Part shown: positions 1 through 9,311 of the stretch, in pieces
Layout of the letters: every line of letters starts with the position of its first letter
Position numbering within the stretch: the stretch's first letter is position 1
Source: CTSoil-075 sp964292325
GTDB lineage: Bacteria > Bacillota > Negativicutes > DSM-13327
Assembly: GCA_964292325.1 (NCBI GenBank)
Contig: CAXYVG010000007.1
Location: 1 to 60,274, forward strand
Direction of reading: 5' to 3'
DNA: 60,274 nt
Made by a program: the position numbers and the translations under genes
The notes under the pieces: generated by a model
What the model was told of the DNA's origin: nothing
The model's database searches: none
What the model saw: only the letters and a program-made list of their open reading frames with translations

Positions 1-1574
1 GAATATGGAACAAGTCCTGAAAGTTCAATTAGGTCACAAGCTAAGTCTACAATCTTAACTGGTTGACCCATATTGAGTACAAAAACCTCACCACCTTTCG
101 CCATTGCCCCCGCCTGCAGTACTAATTGTGTAGCCTCTGGAATGGTCATAAAATAGCGCTGCATATCAGGGTGAGTAATCGTAATCGGACCACCGGTAGC
201 AATCTGCTTTTTAAATAATGGTATGACGCTACCACGACTCCCCAGTACATTACCAAAACGAACCGTGACAAACTTTGTATTACTACTCTTACTCATATTT
301 TGAATGATGAGTTCAGCGACTCGCTTGGTAACCCCCATAATACTGGTAGGATTTACTGCTTTATCCGTTGATACCATCACAAAAACTTCTGCACCAGCTC
401 GATCTGCTGCCGCTGCAATGCATTTCGTCCCAAAAATATTATTGCGGATTGCCTCTTCCGGTTGCATTTCCATCAATGGAACATGTTTATGAGCGGCAGC
501 ATGAAAAACAACCTGGGGTTTATATTTGCCAAGTATCCTGTTAATTCTCTCGCTATCGCGAATATCAGCAATCACCGGTATCGCCTTCAAATCAGGAAAT
601 TTGGTTGTTAGCTCTCTATGAATTTCATAAATGCTATTTTCGCCTTTCCCCAAAAGAATTAGTTTGCCTGGCGATACTTTCGCAAGTTGTCTACATAATT
701 CCGAACCAATAGAGCCGCCAGCACCTGTTACTAAAACACTTTTTCCCGTTATATATGCAGAAATTTTATTCAGATCAAGGTGAACCGGCTCTCGCCGTAA
801 TAAGTCTTCCAAATCAATATCTCGCAGTTGCTGGACGGTAACCTTGCCATCAATTAATTCATACATACCTGGTACTATTTTTACACTGCAATTGGTTTGC
901 TTACATTCACTGACAATTTCACGAACCATTGTTCCTTCTACCGATGGCATCGCAATGATGATCTCATTCACACATTGTTCTGTTACAATCCGCCTAATAT
1001 CCTTGCAACTACCAACAACCTTTACTCCATAGATCATCTTTTTTTGTTTATAAGGGTCATCATCAATAAAACCAACAATTTTTTTCGTATGATAATAGCG
1101 ATGTTCAATTTCTCTTGCAATCATAGCGCCAGCATCACCAGCACCAATCATCAATACCCGTGAATATTTTCCAGGTACTCTGAGGCGAAAGCAATTGATC
1201 ACACGAATACAGAGCCTGCTCATTCCAATCGCAGCAATAATTAAAAACCAGGAGATCAAATGAATACTTTTGGGTAAAGTCGAATCAATAAACCCTGCAT
1301 ACATTCCAATCAATAATGAACTTACCGTTACTGCACTACTAATCGCTACGAGTTCTTTGACACTAGCATAACGCCATAGACGATGATATAAACCAAAGCC
1401 ATAAAAAGCTGTTAGCCGTATACATAACGATATCGGCATTAATAGTAATAATTGATCTAAATCATATTGATTCATATTACCATCGAATCGAATGAGTAAT
1501 GATAATAACGGAATCATTACTACAATCAAACTATCTGTTACCATCAATAATCCAAGAATCATTTTTTTCCTCAT
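1..1574 (-). CDS. UDP-sugar 4,6-dehydratase, membrane FlaA1/CapD family (3' end outside window)
   Basis: Reading leftwards from an ATG at 1574, with GAGGGAG 8 bases upstream, gives one open frame that continues past base 1. The first ~120 residues are hydrophobic helices. A nucleotide-binding stretch (VLMIGAGDAG) follows, then a second Rossmann domain with TGAGGSIGSEL, HAAAHKHVPLME and STDKAVNPTSIMG. This two-domain, membrane-anchored layout is that of PglF/CapD/EpsC enzymes, which convert UDP-GlcNAc to its 4-keto-6-deoxy derivative for surface polysaccharide. It is the last visible gene of the exopolysaccharide operon, 11 bases after the tyrosine kinase gene. The C-terminal end is missing because of the window edge, not a mutation. 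The exact sugar product is not determinable. Confidence 0.9.
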   Translation of the reverse strand, partial: MRKKMILGLLMVTDSLIVVMIPLLSLLIRFDGNMNQYDLDQLLLLMPISLCIRLTAFYGFGLYHRLWRYASVKELVAISSAVTVSSLLIGMYAGFIDSTLPKSIHLISWFLIIAAIGMSRLCIRVINCFRLRVPGKYSRVLMIGAGDAGAMIAREIEHRYYHTKKIVGFIDDDPYKQKKMIYGVKVVGSCKDIRRIVTEQCVNEIIIAMPSVEGTMVREIVSECKQTNCSVKIVPGMYELIDGKVTVQQLRDIDLEDLLRREPVHLDLNKISAYITGKSVLVTGAGGSIGSELCRQLAKVSPGKLILLGKGENSIYEIHRELTTKFPDLKAIPVIADIRDSERINRILGKYKPQVVFHAAAHKHVPLMEMQPEEAIRNNIFGTKCIAAAADRAGAEVFVMVSTDKAVNPTSIMGVTKRVAELIIQNMSKSSNTKFVTVRFGNVLGSRGSVIPLFKKQIATGGPITITHPDMQRYFMTIPEATQLVLQAGAMAKGGEVFVLNMGQPVKIVDLACDLIELSGLVPY

Positions 1575-1585
1575 TGTTTACTCCC

Positions 1586-2281
1586 TCAGTTCGCAGTCTT
1601 CTTTGCCTCATCATGATAACCATAATAACTAGAATAATCCTTTAATACATCATCCGTTTTTACTCGATTCAGCATCACACCTACAACTAATCCATTGACC
1701 TGTTTTAATGCTTCATTGGCTCTTTGTGCCATCTCAGGACGAGCAATTCCTGCCCCGATCACCATAACAATCCCATCAACCTTAGAAGCTAGCACACAAG
1801 CATCGGTAACAGGTAAAACAGGAGACGTATCAATAATCAGGTAATCTGCCTGCTTGCGCAGATCTGAAAGAAGCGTAGCCATCCGCTTACCATTTAACAG
1901 TTCGGAGGGATTAGGAGGTATTGGGCCACTGGCTAATATTTTTAAGTTGAGAGTATCCGTCTCCTGAAGATAATCAGAAATGGTCCCGTCCCCAACTAAA
2001 ATATTGGTAATGCCTGTAGCGACTCTTCCAAAAATCAAATGTTGTACTGGTCGCCGCAAATCACAATCTAGAAGTATAACCTTTGCCCCTCCTTGGGCGA
2101 AGGCGATTGCAGCATTTGCCGCCACTACCGATTTTCCTTCCCCTGCTACACTACTCGTAAACATAATGCTTTTTAACTGACCATCGACTTTTGAGTGCTG
2201 TATATTCGTTCTAAAAGTCCGATATGCTTCTGCTATAGAAGACTTGGGGTTATCTCTTACAATCAGCTGTCGTCTATACAT
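1586..2281 (-). CDS. CpsD/CapB-family BY-kinase (capsular tyrosine kinase)
   Basis: 231 residues. Walker A is SSVAGEGKS (about 44-52), Walker A' ILLDCDLRRP (about 70) and Walker B LIIDTSPV. The C-terminus carries a tyrosine cluster (DYSSYYGYHD), the usual autophosphorylation tail of bacterial tyrosine kinases. As in Firmicutes, the kinase is a separate protein, and its membrane activator is the Wzz-like protein encoded just upstream (gap 30 bases). The complex controls chain length and polymerisation of exopolysaccharide at the inner membrane. Start ATG 2281 has AGGAGGG in front. Confidence 0.93.
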   Translation of the reverse strand: MYRRQLIVRDNPKSSIAEAYRTFRTNIQHSKVDGQLKSIMFTSSVAGEGKSVVAANAAIAFAQGGAKVILLDCDLRRPVQHLIFGRVATGITNILVGDGTISDYLQETDTLNLKILASGPIPPNPSELLNGKRMATLLSDLRKQADYLIIDTSPVLPVTDACVLASKVDGIVMVIGAGIARPEMAQRANEALKQVNGLVVGVMLNRVKTDDVLKDYSSYYGYHDEAKKTAN

Positions 2282-2311
2282 AGTTCCCTCCTGTAGGTAT
2301 TTTATAAAATA

Positions 2312-3781
2312 TTATTTGCGTATTATGAAATTTGGCATTCTATGAAATAACATTTGTAGTCTTCCGATAAAAGAATTGGTAGAAGGCAGTTTTCCTAAGT
2401 TAAAATCTGGTATGATACCTAAAATCGGCAAATGTAAGCATTCTTTTGCACCCTGCGAATTATCAATGGTGCGTCTTGCATTTTCTAAGAATATTGCCAG
2501 CCCTAGGCCAAGGATAAAGCCAAAGATAGCTCCAATCAATATATTGAGCATTTTTCGTGGGTAAATTGCAGCGGATGGAGAAGCAGCCACATCGATTACT
2601 TGAATTTCAGATGGTTGAGCAATCTCACTCAGTCTTGCTTCTTCCGAACGTTTCGCTAACATAACGTAAATTTCTTGGGCAACCATAACATCTCGGATCA
2701 AACGCGAAATACCTTGTTCTTTGGCGGGAAGAGTGGAAACTTCTTTTTCACTTTCTGCCATTACTCGTTGAATTGCGGCTCTTTGTGCTGCAGCAGCTGC
2801 CAGTTCTGCTTCATTTTGCATCTTGGTTTGCAATAGTCCTTGGTGTATAGGATTCAAAGATGCCGCCTCATTATGAATGACCTTAGCCGTTTCATTCTCC
2901 AGTTTTGTTCTTATTTCATTCGTAAGCGCACGATTGGCGATTACCTTTGGATGTTTCTCTCCATAATTTTGCGATAGATTTACAAGTTCAACTTGTAAAT
3001 CAGAAAGTTTGCTCTTATAAAACTGTATCAATGTACTATCTGCAACTACGCCTGGCGATTCCTCTGCTAGCTGCCTCTCTACATTCCGTAGTTTTGCATT
3101 GGCCACTGCTGAAGAAACGGTATTATCTGCTAACATAGATTTCATACTTGCCATCCGCCCTACCATGGCTTTGGTATCATCGCTAGGTGTTAATATTTTC
3201 TGATCACGCTTATACTTTTCTAGAGCATCTTCACATCGATCCAATTCTTTACGAGATTCAACGACTCGTTGTCGCATCAGTTCCCTCACGGCATTTTGCT
3301 CAGCATGGGCTAAATATGCCAGTCTATCAATAAAGGAATCAACCAAAGTACTAACGACCAGCTGTGCCTCATCAGGAGAATTTGCAGTCGCTTTAATTTT
3401 TACTATATCGGTATCCTTAATGGGCTGCATCGTAATCCGCTTTATCATTTCCCCATAGCTTGGCATCTCAGCCTTATCTGCTTGCGTTTTATCAATGACC
3501 TCTTTGATAACAGTACGACTTCTTAATATCTCCGAATAGGTTGACATTAGTTTTGAGTTTGACGAAGTTCCCATCATCTCACTGGAAATGGAATTGGAAT
3601 TAGATAGTAATCCTTTTGCTGGCTTTACTTGTAGTGTTACCTCCGATTCAAACGTAGGTGGAATTAAAAAATTAATTAATACCACAATACTAAGCGTAGC
3701 AATTAAAATATTGGTAATCAGCAATCGTCTATTTATAATGACACGTCCAATAAACCGTAAATCCAAAATCATTTTTTGCAT
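2312..3781 (-). CDS. Wzz/GNVR-type polysaccharide co-polymerase
   Basis: 489 residues with a transmembrane helix near residues 17-42, a long helical coiled-coil middle section, a proline-rich stretch before the second membrane helix (SPSAAIYPRKML... GFILGLGLAIF, about 410-435) and a cytoplasmic tail. This is the Wzz/GumC chain-length determinant architecture with a GNVR segment. It probably partners the BY-kinase encoded next and the outer-membrane export protein encoded just upstream, so the three make an EPS assembly/export envelope complex. GGGGGAT precedes the ATG. Confidence 0.9.
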   Translation of the reverse strand: MQKMILDLRFIGRVIINRRLLITNILIATLSIVVLINFLIPPTFESEVTLQVKPAKGLLSNSNSISSEMMGTSSNSKLMSTYSEILRSRTVIKEVIDKTQADKAEMPSYGEMIKRITMQPIKDTDIVKIKATANSPDEAQLVVSTLVDSFIDRLAYLAHAEQNAVRELMRQRVVESRKELDRCEDALEKYKRDQKILTPSDDTKAMVGRMASMKSMLADNTVSSAVANAKLRNVERQLAEESPGVVADSTLIQFYKSKLSDLQVELVNLSQNYGEKHPKVIANRALTNEIRTKLENETAKVIHNEAASLNPIHQGLLQTKMQNEAELAAAAAQRAAIQRVMAESEKEVSTLPAKEQGISRLIRDVMVAQEIYVMLAKRSEEARLSEIAQPSEIQVIDVAASPSAAIYPRKMLNILIGAIFGFILGLGLAIFLENARRTIDNSQGAKECLHLPILGIIPDFNLGKLPSTNSFIGRLQMLFHRMPNFIIRK

Positions 3782-3841
3782 TTATTATCCCCCACTTTTA
3801 TCCAGGCATTTGATACTGGTATAAAGACATCAAATTCTTTG

Positions 3842-4477
3842 TTAATTATTAAAATGTTTGATATTATACCAACCTCCAATAATAGGAACTATATCTTTGA
3901 CAAAATCCAATTTATTATTACTTGTAAGATATACTACATCCTCGTCTTTCAGTCTAAAATTCTGACTCATATCTCCTTTCTTTAGTAGGTTATATAAATT
4001 GGCTTCTACATAAGAGTTCCGATTATCTTTTGATATAATAACCACTTTTTTCTTAGCAGCATATGATGTATAACCACCGGCCATCGTAATGGCATCTAAC
4101 AAATTATGTTGTTTGTCTAAGTCATACAATCCGGGCTTGTTCACTTCCCCTAGCACATAAATGCGAGTGGTATTGTACTTGGCAATATTAACAATGATTT
4201 TGGGGTGATTAATATAACCATCCAAAGCATCTTTCATCTTATCGGTTAGTTCTGTTGTTGATAGCCCTGCGACTTTCATCTCACCAATAATAGGAAGGGC
4301 TACTTTCCCATCCTCTCGAATCGTCACGCCCTTTACTTGAAGCTCATCGATTCCCCATACACTAATATCTAAAACATCATATGGCCTTAGTCGATAATCA
4401 GTAGCAGCCTTTGCAATATCAATCCATAAATTCAAGAAAAAAAATGACGCAAACAAGATAATACATATTTTTTTCAT
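3842..4477 (-). CDS. Polysaccharide export protein, Wza-like (Poly_export + SLBB)
   Basis: 211 residues. Signal peptide at residues 1-24 (hydrophobic, ending AKA). Then a polysaccharide-export domain (YRLRPYDVLDISVWG...), a conserved GxMKVAGLSTTEL-like segment and an SLBB domain (IYVLGEVNKPGLYDL). Such proteins form the periplasmic/outer-membrane channel in capsule and EPS export. Their presence in a Firmicute-like genome argues for an outer membrane. First gene of the EPS operon; SD GGAGGGG upstream. It lacks the C-terminal amphipathic helix of E. coli Wza, so how it sits in the outer membrane is unclear. Confidence 0.9.
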   Translation of the reverse strand: MKKICIILFASFFFLNLWIDIAKAATDYRLRPYDVLDISVWGIDELQVKGVTIREDGKVALPIIGEMKVAGLSTTELTDKMKDALDGYINHPKIIVNIAKYNTTRIYVLGEVNKPGLYDLDKQHNLLDAITMAGGYTSYAAKKKVVIISKDNRNSYVEANLYNLLKKGDMSQNFRLKDEDVVYLTSNNKLDFVKDIVPIIGGWYNIKHFNN

Positions 4478-4786
4478 ATACCCCTCCGAAAGTTAGTCTA
4501 TACTTTGCGGCATCTTCGGCATTACAACAGGAATTTTAACCAGCCAACAAAGAGACTTTATTTAATTGGAAAATAATGAGAAAAGAAACTATGTTTAGTA
4601 TAATTGTAATTATTTACTAAAACAAGTTTTTTATTCCTACTTTTTACTTATTTTCTCGACATTTCCTATAGTAATATCTTTTCAATTGACAGCTTTAGGA
4701 TTCTCATGCTTTTTGCCAAAATCGCTATAGTCCTTATCATTACTGAATATCCATCTGTCGAAATTTGCTTCTAAAAAATAAAAAAA

Positions 4787-4820
4787 ATTCTATCAATTAT
4801 ATGATAGAATCCGTTTTTTT
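4787..4820. terminator. Bidirectional terminator-like hairpin
   Basis: A 9-bp perfect stem (4787-4795 with 4802-4810) with a 6-base loop. It is flanked by seven A on the left and seven T on the right (4814-4820), so it has a U-tract in both directions. Confidence 0.8.
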
Positions 4821-4854
4821 ATTCAAAATAAATACCCACGCTGGGCTCATAAGC

Positions 4855-4894
4855 AAAGAGGGATTACATAGCCATTGCCATGTAATCCCTCTTT
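4855..4894 (-). terminator. Strong hairpin just after the secreted-protein gene
   Basis: A 15-bp perfect stem (4855-4869 with 4880-4894) with a 10-base loop, starting 8 bases beyond the stop codon at 4902. The T-run after it is only three bases, so termination may rely on the second hairpin at 4787. Confidence 0.7.
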
Positions 4895-4901
4895 ATCGTA
4901 T

Positions 4902-5975
4902 TTACTTGCCTGGTGCAAGAATTAATTTGATCGGTAAATTAGAAGCCCCTGGTGGACTGAAAGTAAGCCATAATGATTTTCCGCCCTCATATATGCCAAG
5001 AGGAGCACTTTCATTTGTATTATGAGCACCGAAAGACATTTGATCAGCAGGTGTTGCGATCACATGTTGTTCCTGATGACGATATTTCACGCCTAGCCAG
5101 CCTGCATATTCCCCGCCCCGCGGATTCAGGTAATATGATACATTATGATTCGCTGCTGACGGTGTGAATATTTTATATACAACTCCATAATTTCCATAAT
5201 TGGTTGTCTTAGTGCCATCCGTAGCATCAGTACCCGTCACATAAGGATCTAGTTTATTATCCGCTAGCGTAATTCCAACTGCCCCATGTTGCTCAGCATC
5301 ATATACTTTTCCTAAAACTACCAATCTGTCTTTTCCATCAAATGTTCCCCGTAAACGATAGGGCCCCACATCTGCAGGTAGCACTTTTGCACTTTGTGCA
5401 AATTGCTGAACATCCGCATCAATCGGCATCATCATTACTTTTACATTAACAGGACCATCCGTCTGAAAATCATACATACCATTCACAAGCATATCAGGAT
5501 GTACAATACTATTATCAAGACTTGGTATTAAGCTAACTGACTCATCTTTCGCTACTTCGATAAGATAAAGATCGTCATCCTTTAGATAGTCGTGCTGCAC
5601 TTTCTTACCAACTTCTAAATAGTCGAGACCCGGTCCACCTAAGCCATATTGTGATACAGTAATATGAACGACTTGTTTTGCTTTATTCTCCAATAATACA
5701 ATAATTTTCTTAAGTTCCTTAGTGCCATTTACATGATGAAAGAAAAGTCGTACATCACCATTTACAACATCCTGATACATGATACCATCATCAGGTACCG
5801 TCTCAGGACTATCAGATAGCAATAACTTTCCTCCATATGGCGATATGGTCGCTGCCCATTCAGGTAGATCTAACCCTTTTAGCTGTATAGCCGGCTGCAC
5901 CCCAGCTGCCAATGCTGTACTTTGCAATATTGCAGCCATAATAATCGGCAATACACCGAATTTTAACCAATTCAT
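4902..5975 (-). CDS. Secreted protein of unknown function
   Basis: 357 residues from ATG 5975, chosen because AGGGGGATAGGG lies just upstream and the protein then opens with a signal peptide (about 23 residues, ending ALA). An upstream in-frame extension to 6041 has no ribosome site and would bury the signal. The mature part is rich in Gly, Asp and beta-type sequence with no membrane segments, cysteines or motif I recognise. It lies in the same direction as the polysaccharide deacetylase (gap 103 bases), so a cell-envelope or exported role is likely. I cannot name a family. Confidence 0.75.
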   Translation of the reverse strand: MNWLKFGVLPIIMAAILQSTALAAGVQPAIQLKGLDLPEWAATISPYGGKLLLSDSPETVPDDGIMYQDVVNGDVRLFFHHVNGTKELKKIIVLLENKAKQVVHITVSQYGLGGPGLDYLEVGKKVQHDYLKDDDLYLIEVAKDESVSLIPSLDNSIVHPDMLVNGMYDFQTDGPVNVKVMMMPIDADVQQFAQSAKVLPADVGPYRLRGTFDGKDRLVVLGKVYDAEQHGAVGITLADNKLDPYVTGTDATDGTKTTNYGNYGVVYKIFTPSAANHNVSYYLNPRGGEYAGWLGVKYRHQEQHVIATPADQMSFGAHNTNESAPLGIYEGGKSLWLTFSPPGASNLPIKLILAPGK

Positions 5976-6078
5976 AACCCTATCCCCCTTTTTGGACATA
6001 GCATCATTATAGCAATTGGTTATCTCGATGTAAAACGCCAAAATTAGAGTGTTATATGCATAATATGATGAAATCCTA

Positions 6079-6831
6079 CTATATTCTTAGTTTACTATAT
6101 ATATTTGCTCTGAGTAAACGCAAGCGAAATTCTCCTAAACCATATTTAGGATGTGGAATATTGATTCGTTTAAGAGCATAGGCATTAACGCCCGCATGGT
6201 TAAGTCCAGCAATACCAGCGCAAGCACCTTGATATCCAGCCTCTCTCAATAGCCCTTGAGTCGTTGATGAAAATTGACCATAAGGATAGGCTAAAAACTT
6301 CACTGGCTGACCAAGATGTTCTTCTAATACAGCTTTTGATTTTACAATTTCATTACGTTGCTCCGTAGCACTTATATCACTTAATGCAACATGTGCTACC
6401 GTATGAGAACCAATTTCTGTATGTTGCTCCCTCATCTCTAAAATTTGTGACCATGATAAATATTCCGTTGTACCCACTGCATCCGTAATAACAAAAACCG
6501 TACCGCGCATATGATATTTTTCCATAATCGGCAAGGCGGTTAAAAGATTATCCTCATATCCATCATCAAAGGTAATAATAACAGGTTTATTAGGCAACGT
6601 AGTCTTTCCTTCATAAGAATCAAATAATTGCTGTAAATCAATAGCCGTATAACCATTCTCTTGCAGATAATTCATTTGTTCCTCAAATTGGGCAGCCGGC
6701 ACACTATAAAGATCATCGGCTTCACTGACCTGATGATATGCTAAAATCGGCACATCTGTAGACGGCAAAATGAGCCAACCTACTATACACAGAATAAAAA
6801 AGACACTGAATGCCCCCACTTTTTTCATCAT
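6079..6831 (-). CDS. Polysaccharide deacetylase (NodB homology, CE4)
   Basis: 250 residues with one N-terminal membrane anchor (residues 7-23). Metal-site motifs of carbohydrate esterase family 4 are visible: FDDGYED (88-94) and the HTVAH pair (143-147), followed by YPYG. These enzymes remove N-acetyl groups from GlcNAc-containing polymers such as peptidoglycan or exopolysaccharide outside the membrane. GAGAGG precedes the ATG. It follows whiA by 47 bases and may be read through from that operon. Confidence 0.9.
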   Translation of the reverse strand: MMKKVGAFSVFFILCIVGWLILPSTDVPILAYHQVSEADDLYSVPAAQFEEQMNYLQENGYTAIDLQQLFDSYEGKTTLPNKPVIITFDDGYEDNLLTALPIMEKYHMRGTVFVITDAVGTTEYLSWSQILEMREQHTEIGSHTVAHVALSDISATEQRNEIVKSKAVLEEHLGQPVKFLAYPYGQFSSTTQGLLREAGYQGACAGIAGLNHAGVNAYALKRINIPHPKYGLGEFRLRLLRANIYSKLRI

Positions 6832-6878
6832 TTGAGTTCACCTCTCCCAACCAAACACAAAAATGTCCGCTCGACATT

Positions 6879-7826
6879 TCACTCTTCCAATTCATGTCCC
6901 AATTCTTTTGCCAGTTGTTCTAATTTACGTAAGCGATGATTCATTCCTGATTTTCCAACACGTCCAGCCATATGATCCACTAATTCCTGTAATGCCGCGT
7001 GAGGATATGCGAGCCTCATTTCAGCCGCTTCGCGCAATGAATGAGGCAGCTTTTCTAATCCTTTATTTTTCATAATAAATTTAATGCAATTGACCTGCCG
7101 AACAGCTGCATTGACTGTTTTTTGTAAATTAGCGGTTTCACAATTGACTAGACGATTGACCTGATTGCGCATATCTTTGACTACTCGTACATTTTCAAAA
7201 GTCAATAATGCATTATGAGCACCAATGGTACGCAAAAAAGTAGCAATCCCATCACCATCTTTTAGATAGACCACATAATCATTTTTACGTTCAATCAACC
7301 TTACAGATAATGATAATTGCTTTATCAATCGTAGTAAGGTTTTGGCAAAATCTAAATTTCCTGTCACTAATTCTAAATGATAATCGCCCTCTGGCTTATT
7401 CACGGAACCGCCACCTAAAAAAGCACCCCGTAAATAAGCTCGCCGACAACAAGATTTACGCAAAATTTTACTGTCACTACTTACATTAATATTATCATTG
7501 CGCATAATACCAAGCACGGATAATAATTCCGTCACGACTGGGGAAGGCACGACCTTAATCAGATACGAATTATTTTTTTTCAACCGCCGGCCACGCGTAA
7601 CGACCACTTCTGTTTTTAAATGAAAACCACTCTTAATTAATGTAAGAGTTTTTCGTGCTACCGCGGCATTTTCAGTAGTAAATTTAATTCCAAGATTGCT
7701 ATTACCACCGATGAGCATGGTCCCGCCCATACGCATCAAAGAAGCTAATTCCGCTACTTTACAGCAACCCTGATCGTCTACAATCCTAGCCAATTCATTT
7801 CGAACCTCTGCAGAATAAGAAGGCAT
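6879..7826 (-). CDS. whiA: WhiA family DNA-binding regulator
   Basis: 315 residues from ATG 7826, preferred over a GTG at 7856 because TGGAGTG precedes it and MPSYSAEVRNELARI is the canonical WhiA N-terminus. The LAGLIDADG-like domain holds RGAFLGGGSVNKPEGDYHLEL. The C-terminal helix-turn-helix holds LRLAYP...LQELVDHM and SGMNHRLRKLEQLA. In Gram-positives WhiA affects cell division and sporulation septation. It is placed, as usual, after rapZ and yvcK. Confidence 0.95.
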   Translation of the reverse strand: MPSYSAEVRNELARIVDDQGCCKVAELASLMRMGGTMLIGGNSNLGIKFTTENAAVARKTLTLIKSGFHLKTEVVVTRGRRLKKNNSYLIKVVPSPVVTELLSVLGIMRNDNINVSSDSKILRKSCCRRAYLRGAFLGGGSVNKPEGDYHLELVTGNLDFAKTLLRLIKQLSLSVRLIERKNDYVVYLKDGDGIATFLRTIGAHNALLTFENVRVVKDMRNQVNRLVNCETANLQKTVNAAVRQVNCIKFIMKNKGLEKLPHSLREAAEMRLAYPHAALQELVDHMAGRVGKSGMNHRLRKLEQLAKELGHELEE

Positions 7827-7873
7827 TCTATCACTCCAGTCAAGCCGCTCTACCACAAATATATTTTTTTTTA

Positions 7874-9235
7874 CTATTCATTCTTTTTACTATCTTTGAT
7901 ATTTTCGGCTATCAAATAATAATCTAGTAATCGCATACGCTCGGAATTCGTCTTCAGTTTATATATCATCGATACAATGGTTCGCGACAACTTGAGCGGA
8001 TCATGTCGCACCCAATTCGTTTCACTAATCACATCGGCCTTAATCGCTTTAATGCCCATTGCTTCTATCTTGTCTACATCTGCCTCAACCGGATACGCTC
8101 CCTGAATCGCATATTTTTCTTGTAATTCAGCAGCAACATGATGGCCATTTACTACGACATAATCAATGACCCCAGCACCAACATGATCCAAAATAGCCTT
8201 TACATGCTCAGAAGCACTATAGCCATCTGTTTCCCCCGGCTGAGTCATCACGTTACAGATATAAATTTTTACGGCATGGCTTTTTCGTAAGGTATCAGCA
8301 ACACCTCGTACCAATAAATTCGGCAAAATACTGGTATACAAGCTACCTGGTCCTAAAATTACTGCATCAGCATCTTGAATCGCCTCTAACGCACTTTTTA
8401 CAGGCATCGGATCTTTAGGCTGCAATGATATTTTTTCAATTCTTTTATTAGCAAGAGGAATCTGCGACTCTCCCTCCACTACACTACCATCCGTCATCTG
8501 AGCTACTAATCTTACTTTTTCGATTGATGCTGGCAATACCCTGCCCCGCACGGCCAAAACTTTACTAGACTCCTTTAAGGCTTGCTCTACATCACCTAGC
8601 ACTTCGGTCATGGCAGCAATAAACAGATTGCCAAAGTTATGTCCTGACAAACCACCTGTCCCGCCAAATCGATGTTGAAATAATTTTTCCATCAGTGGCT
8701 CTGTATCAGCCAAAGCAACTAGGCAATTGCGTAAATCTCCTGGAGGGATCATATTAAAATCTTTTCTAAGCCGCCCAGAGGAGCCACCATCATCTGCAAC
8801 GGTAACAATCGCTGTAATATTACCCGTTACACTTTTGATTCCTCTTAGCAGTACTGAAAGACCTGTACCGCCACCAATTACAGCTACTGCCGGTCCGCGG
8901 TTTAATTTGCGTTTTTGAAAAATGAGCTCGATGAGTCGATCTGATCCTTCTGGGATCAGCACACTAATAACCGAACTAATAATCTGCCTAGTTGCGAGTG
9001 TCATAACGAGCAGACCACTAATAATAACAACCATCCCCACGATCGTGGTAACCGTATAATAATACTTACCGGTTGCTAGATATGCCATCCGAAAAATGGC
9101 CTCTTCTAAATTACCTGCATATTTATAATTAAAAACAATAGCAAGTCCAATACTGGCAACTATAACACCTAGAGAAAATAATAATAGCCATCGTTTTACC
9201 TTAATGCCAGGGTACATCCATTTTAAAAAGTGCAT
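7874..9235 (-). CDS. yvcK: YvcK/CofD-like protein (gluconeogenesis factor family) with N-terminal membrane helices
   Basis: 453 residues. Two hydrophobic segments (about 14-36 and 58-85) precede the cytoplasmic CofD-like domain, which carries GGGTGLSVLLRG and VADDGGSSGRLR, the UDP-sugar-binding motifs of the family, and later ILGPGSLYTSILPNLLV. B. subtilis YvcK lacks the membrane part and is needed for growth on gluconeogenic carbon and for cell shape. The membrane-anchored version is longer than usual. It follows rapZ by 76 bases, and whiA is directly downstream. Confidence 0.93.
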   Translation of the reverse strand: MHFLKWMYPGIKVKRWLLLFSLGVIVASIGLAIVFNYKYAGNLEEAIFRMAYLATGKYYYTVTTIVGMVVIISGLLVMTLATRQIISSVISVLIPEGSDRLIELIFQKRKLNRGPAVAVIGGGTGLSVLLRGIKSVTGNITAIVTVADDGGSSGRLRKDFNMIPPGDLRNCLVALADTEPLMEKLFQHRFGGTGGLSGHNFGNLFIAAMTEVLGDVEQALKESSKVLAVRGRVLPASIEKVRLVAQMTDGSVVEGESQIPLANKRIEKISLQPKDPMPVKSALEAIQDADAVILGPGSLYTSILPNLLVRGVADTLRKSHAVKIYICNVMTQPGETDGYSASEHVKAILDHVGAGVIDYVVVNGHHVAAELQEKYAIQGAYPVEADVDKIEAMGIKAIKADVISETNWVRHDPLKLSRTIVSMIYKLKTNSERMRLLDYYLIAENIKDSKKNE

Positions 9236-9311
9236 CCAATTACACCTCTACCCTTTATGTATCGCTATCGCGACATATTCTCATACTATATTACTTTTTA
9301 CTACCAGCCTT

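Larger units (their letters stand above)
4478..4901. other. Gene-free stretch before the EPS operon
   Basis: 424 bases without a convincing gene. It holds two strong hairpins (4787-4810 and 4855-4894, listed separately) that end the gene to the right. From about 4500 to 4780 it is AT-rich and presumably carries the EPS operon promoter on the minus strand, but I could not identify a convincing -35/-10 pair. Confidence 0.6.
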
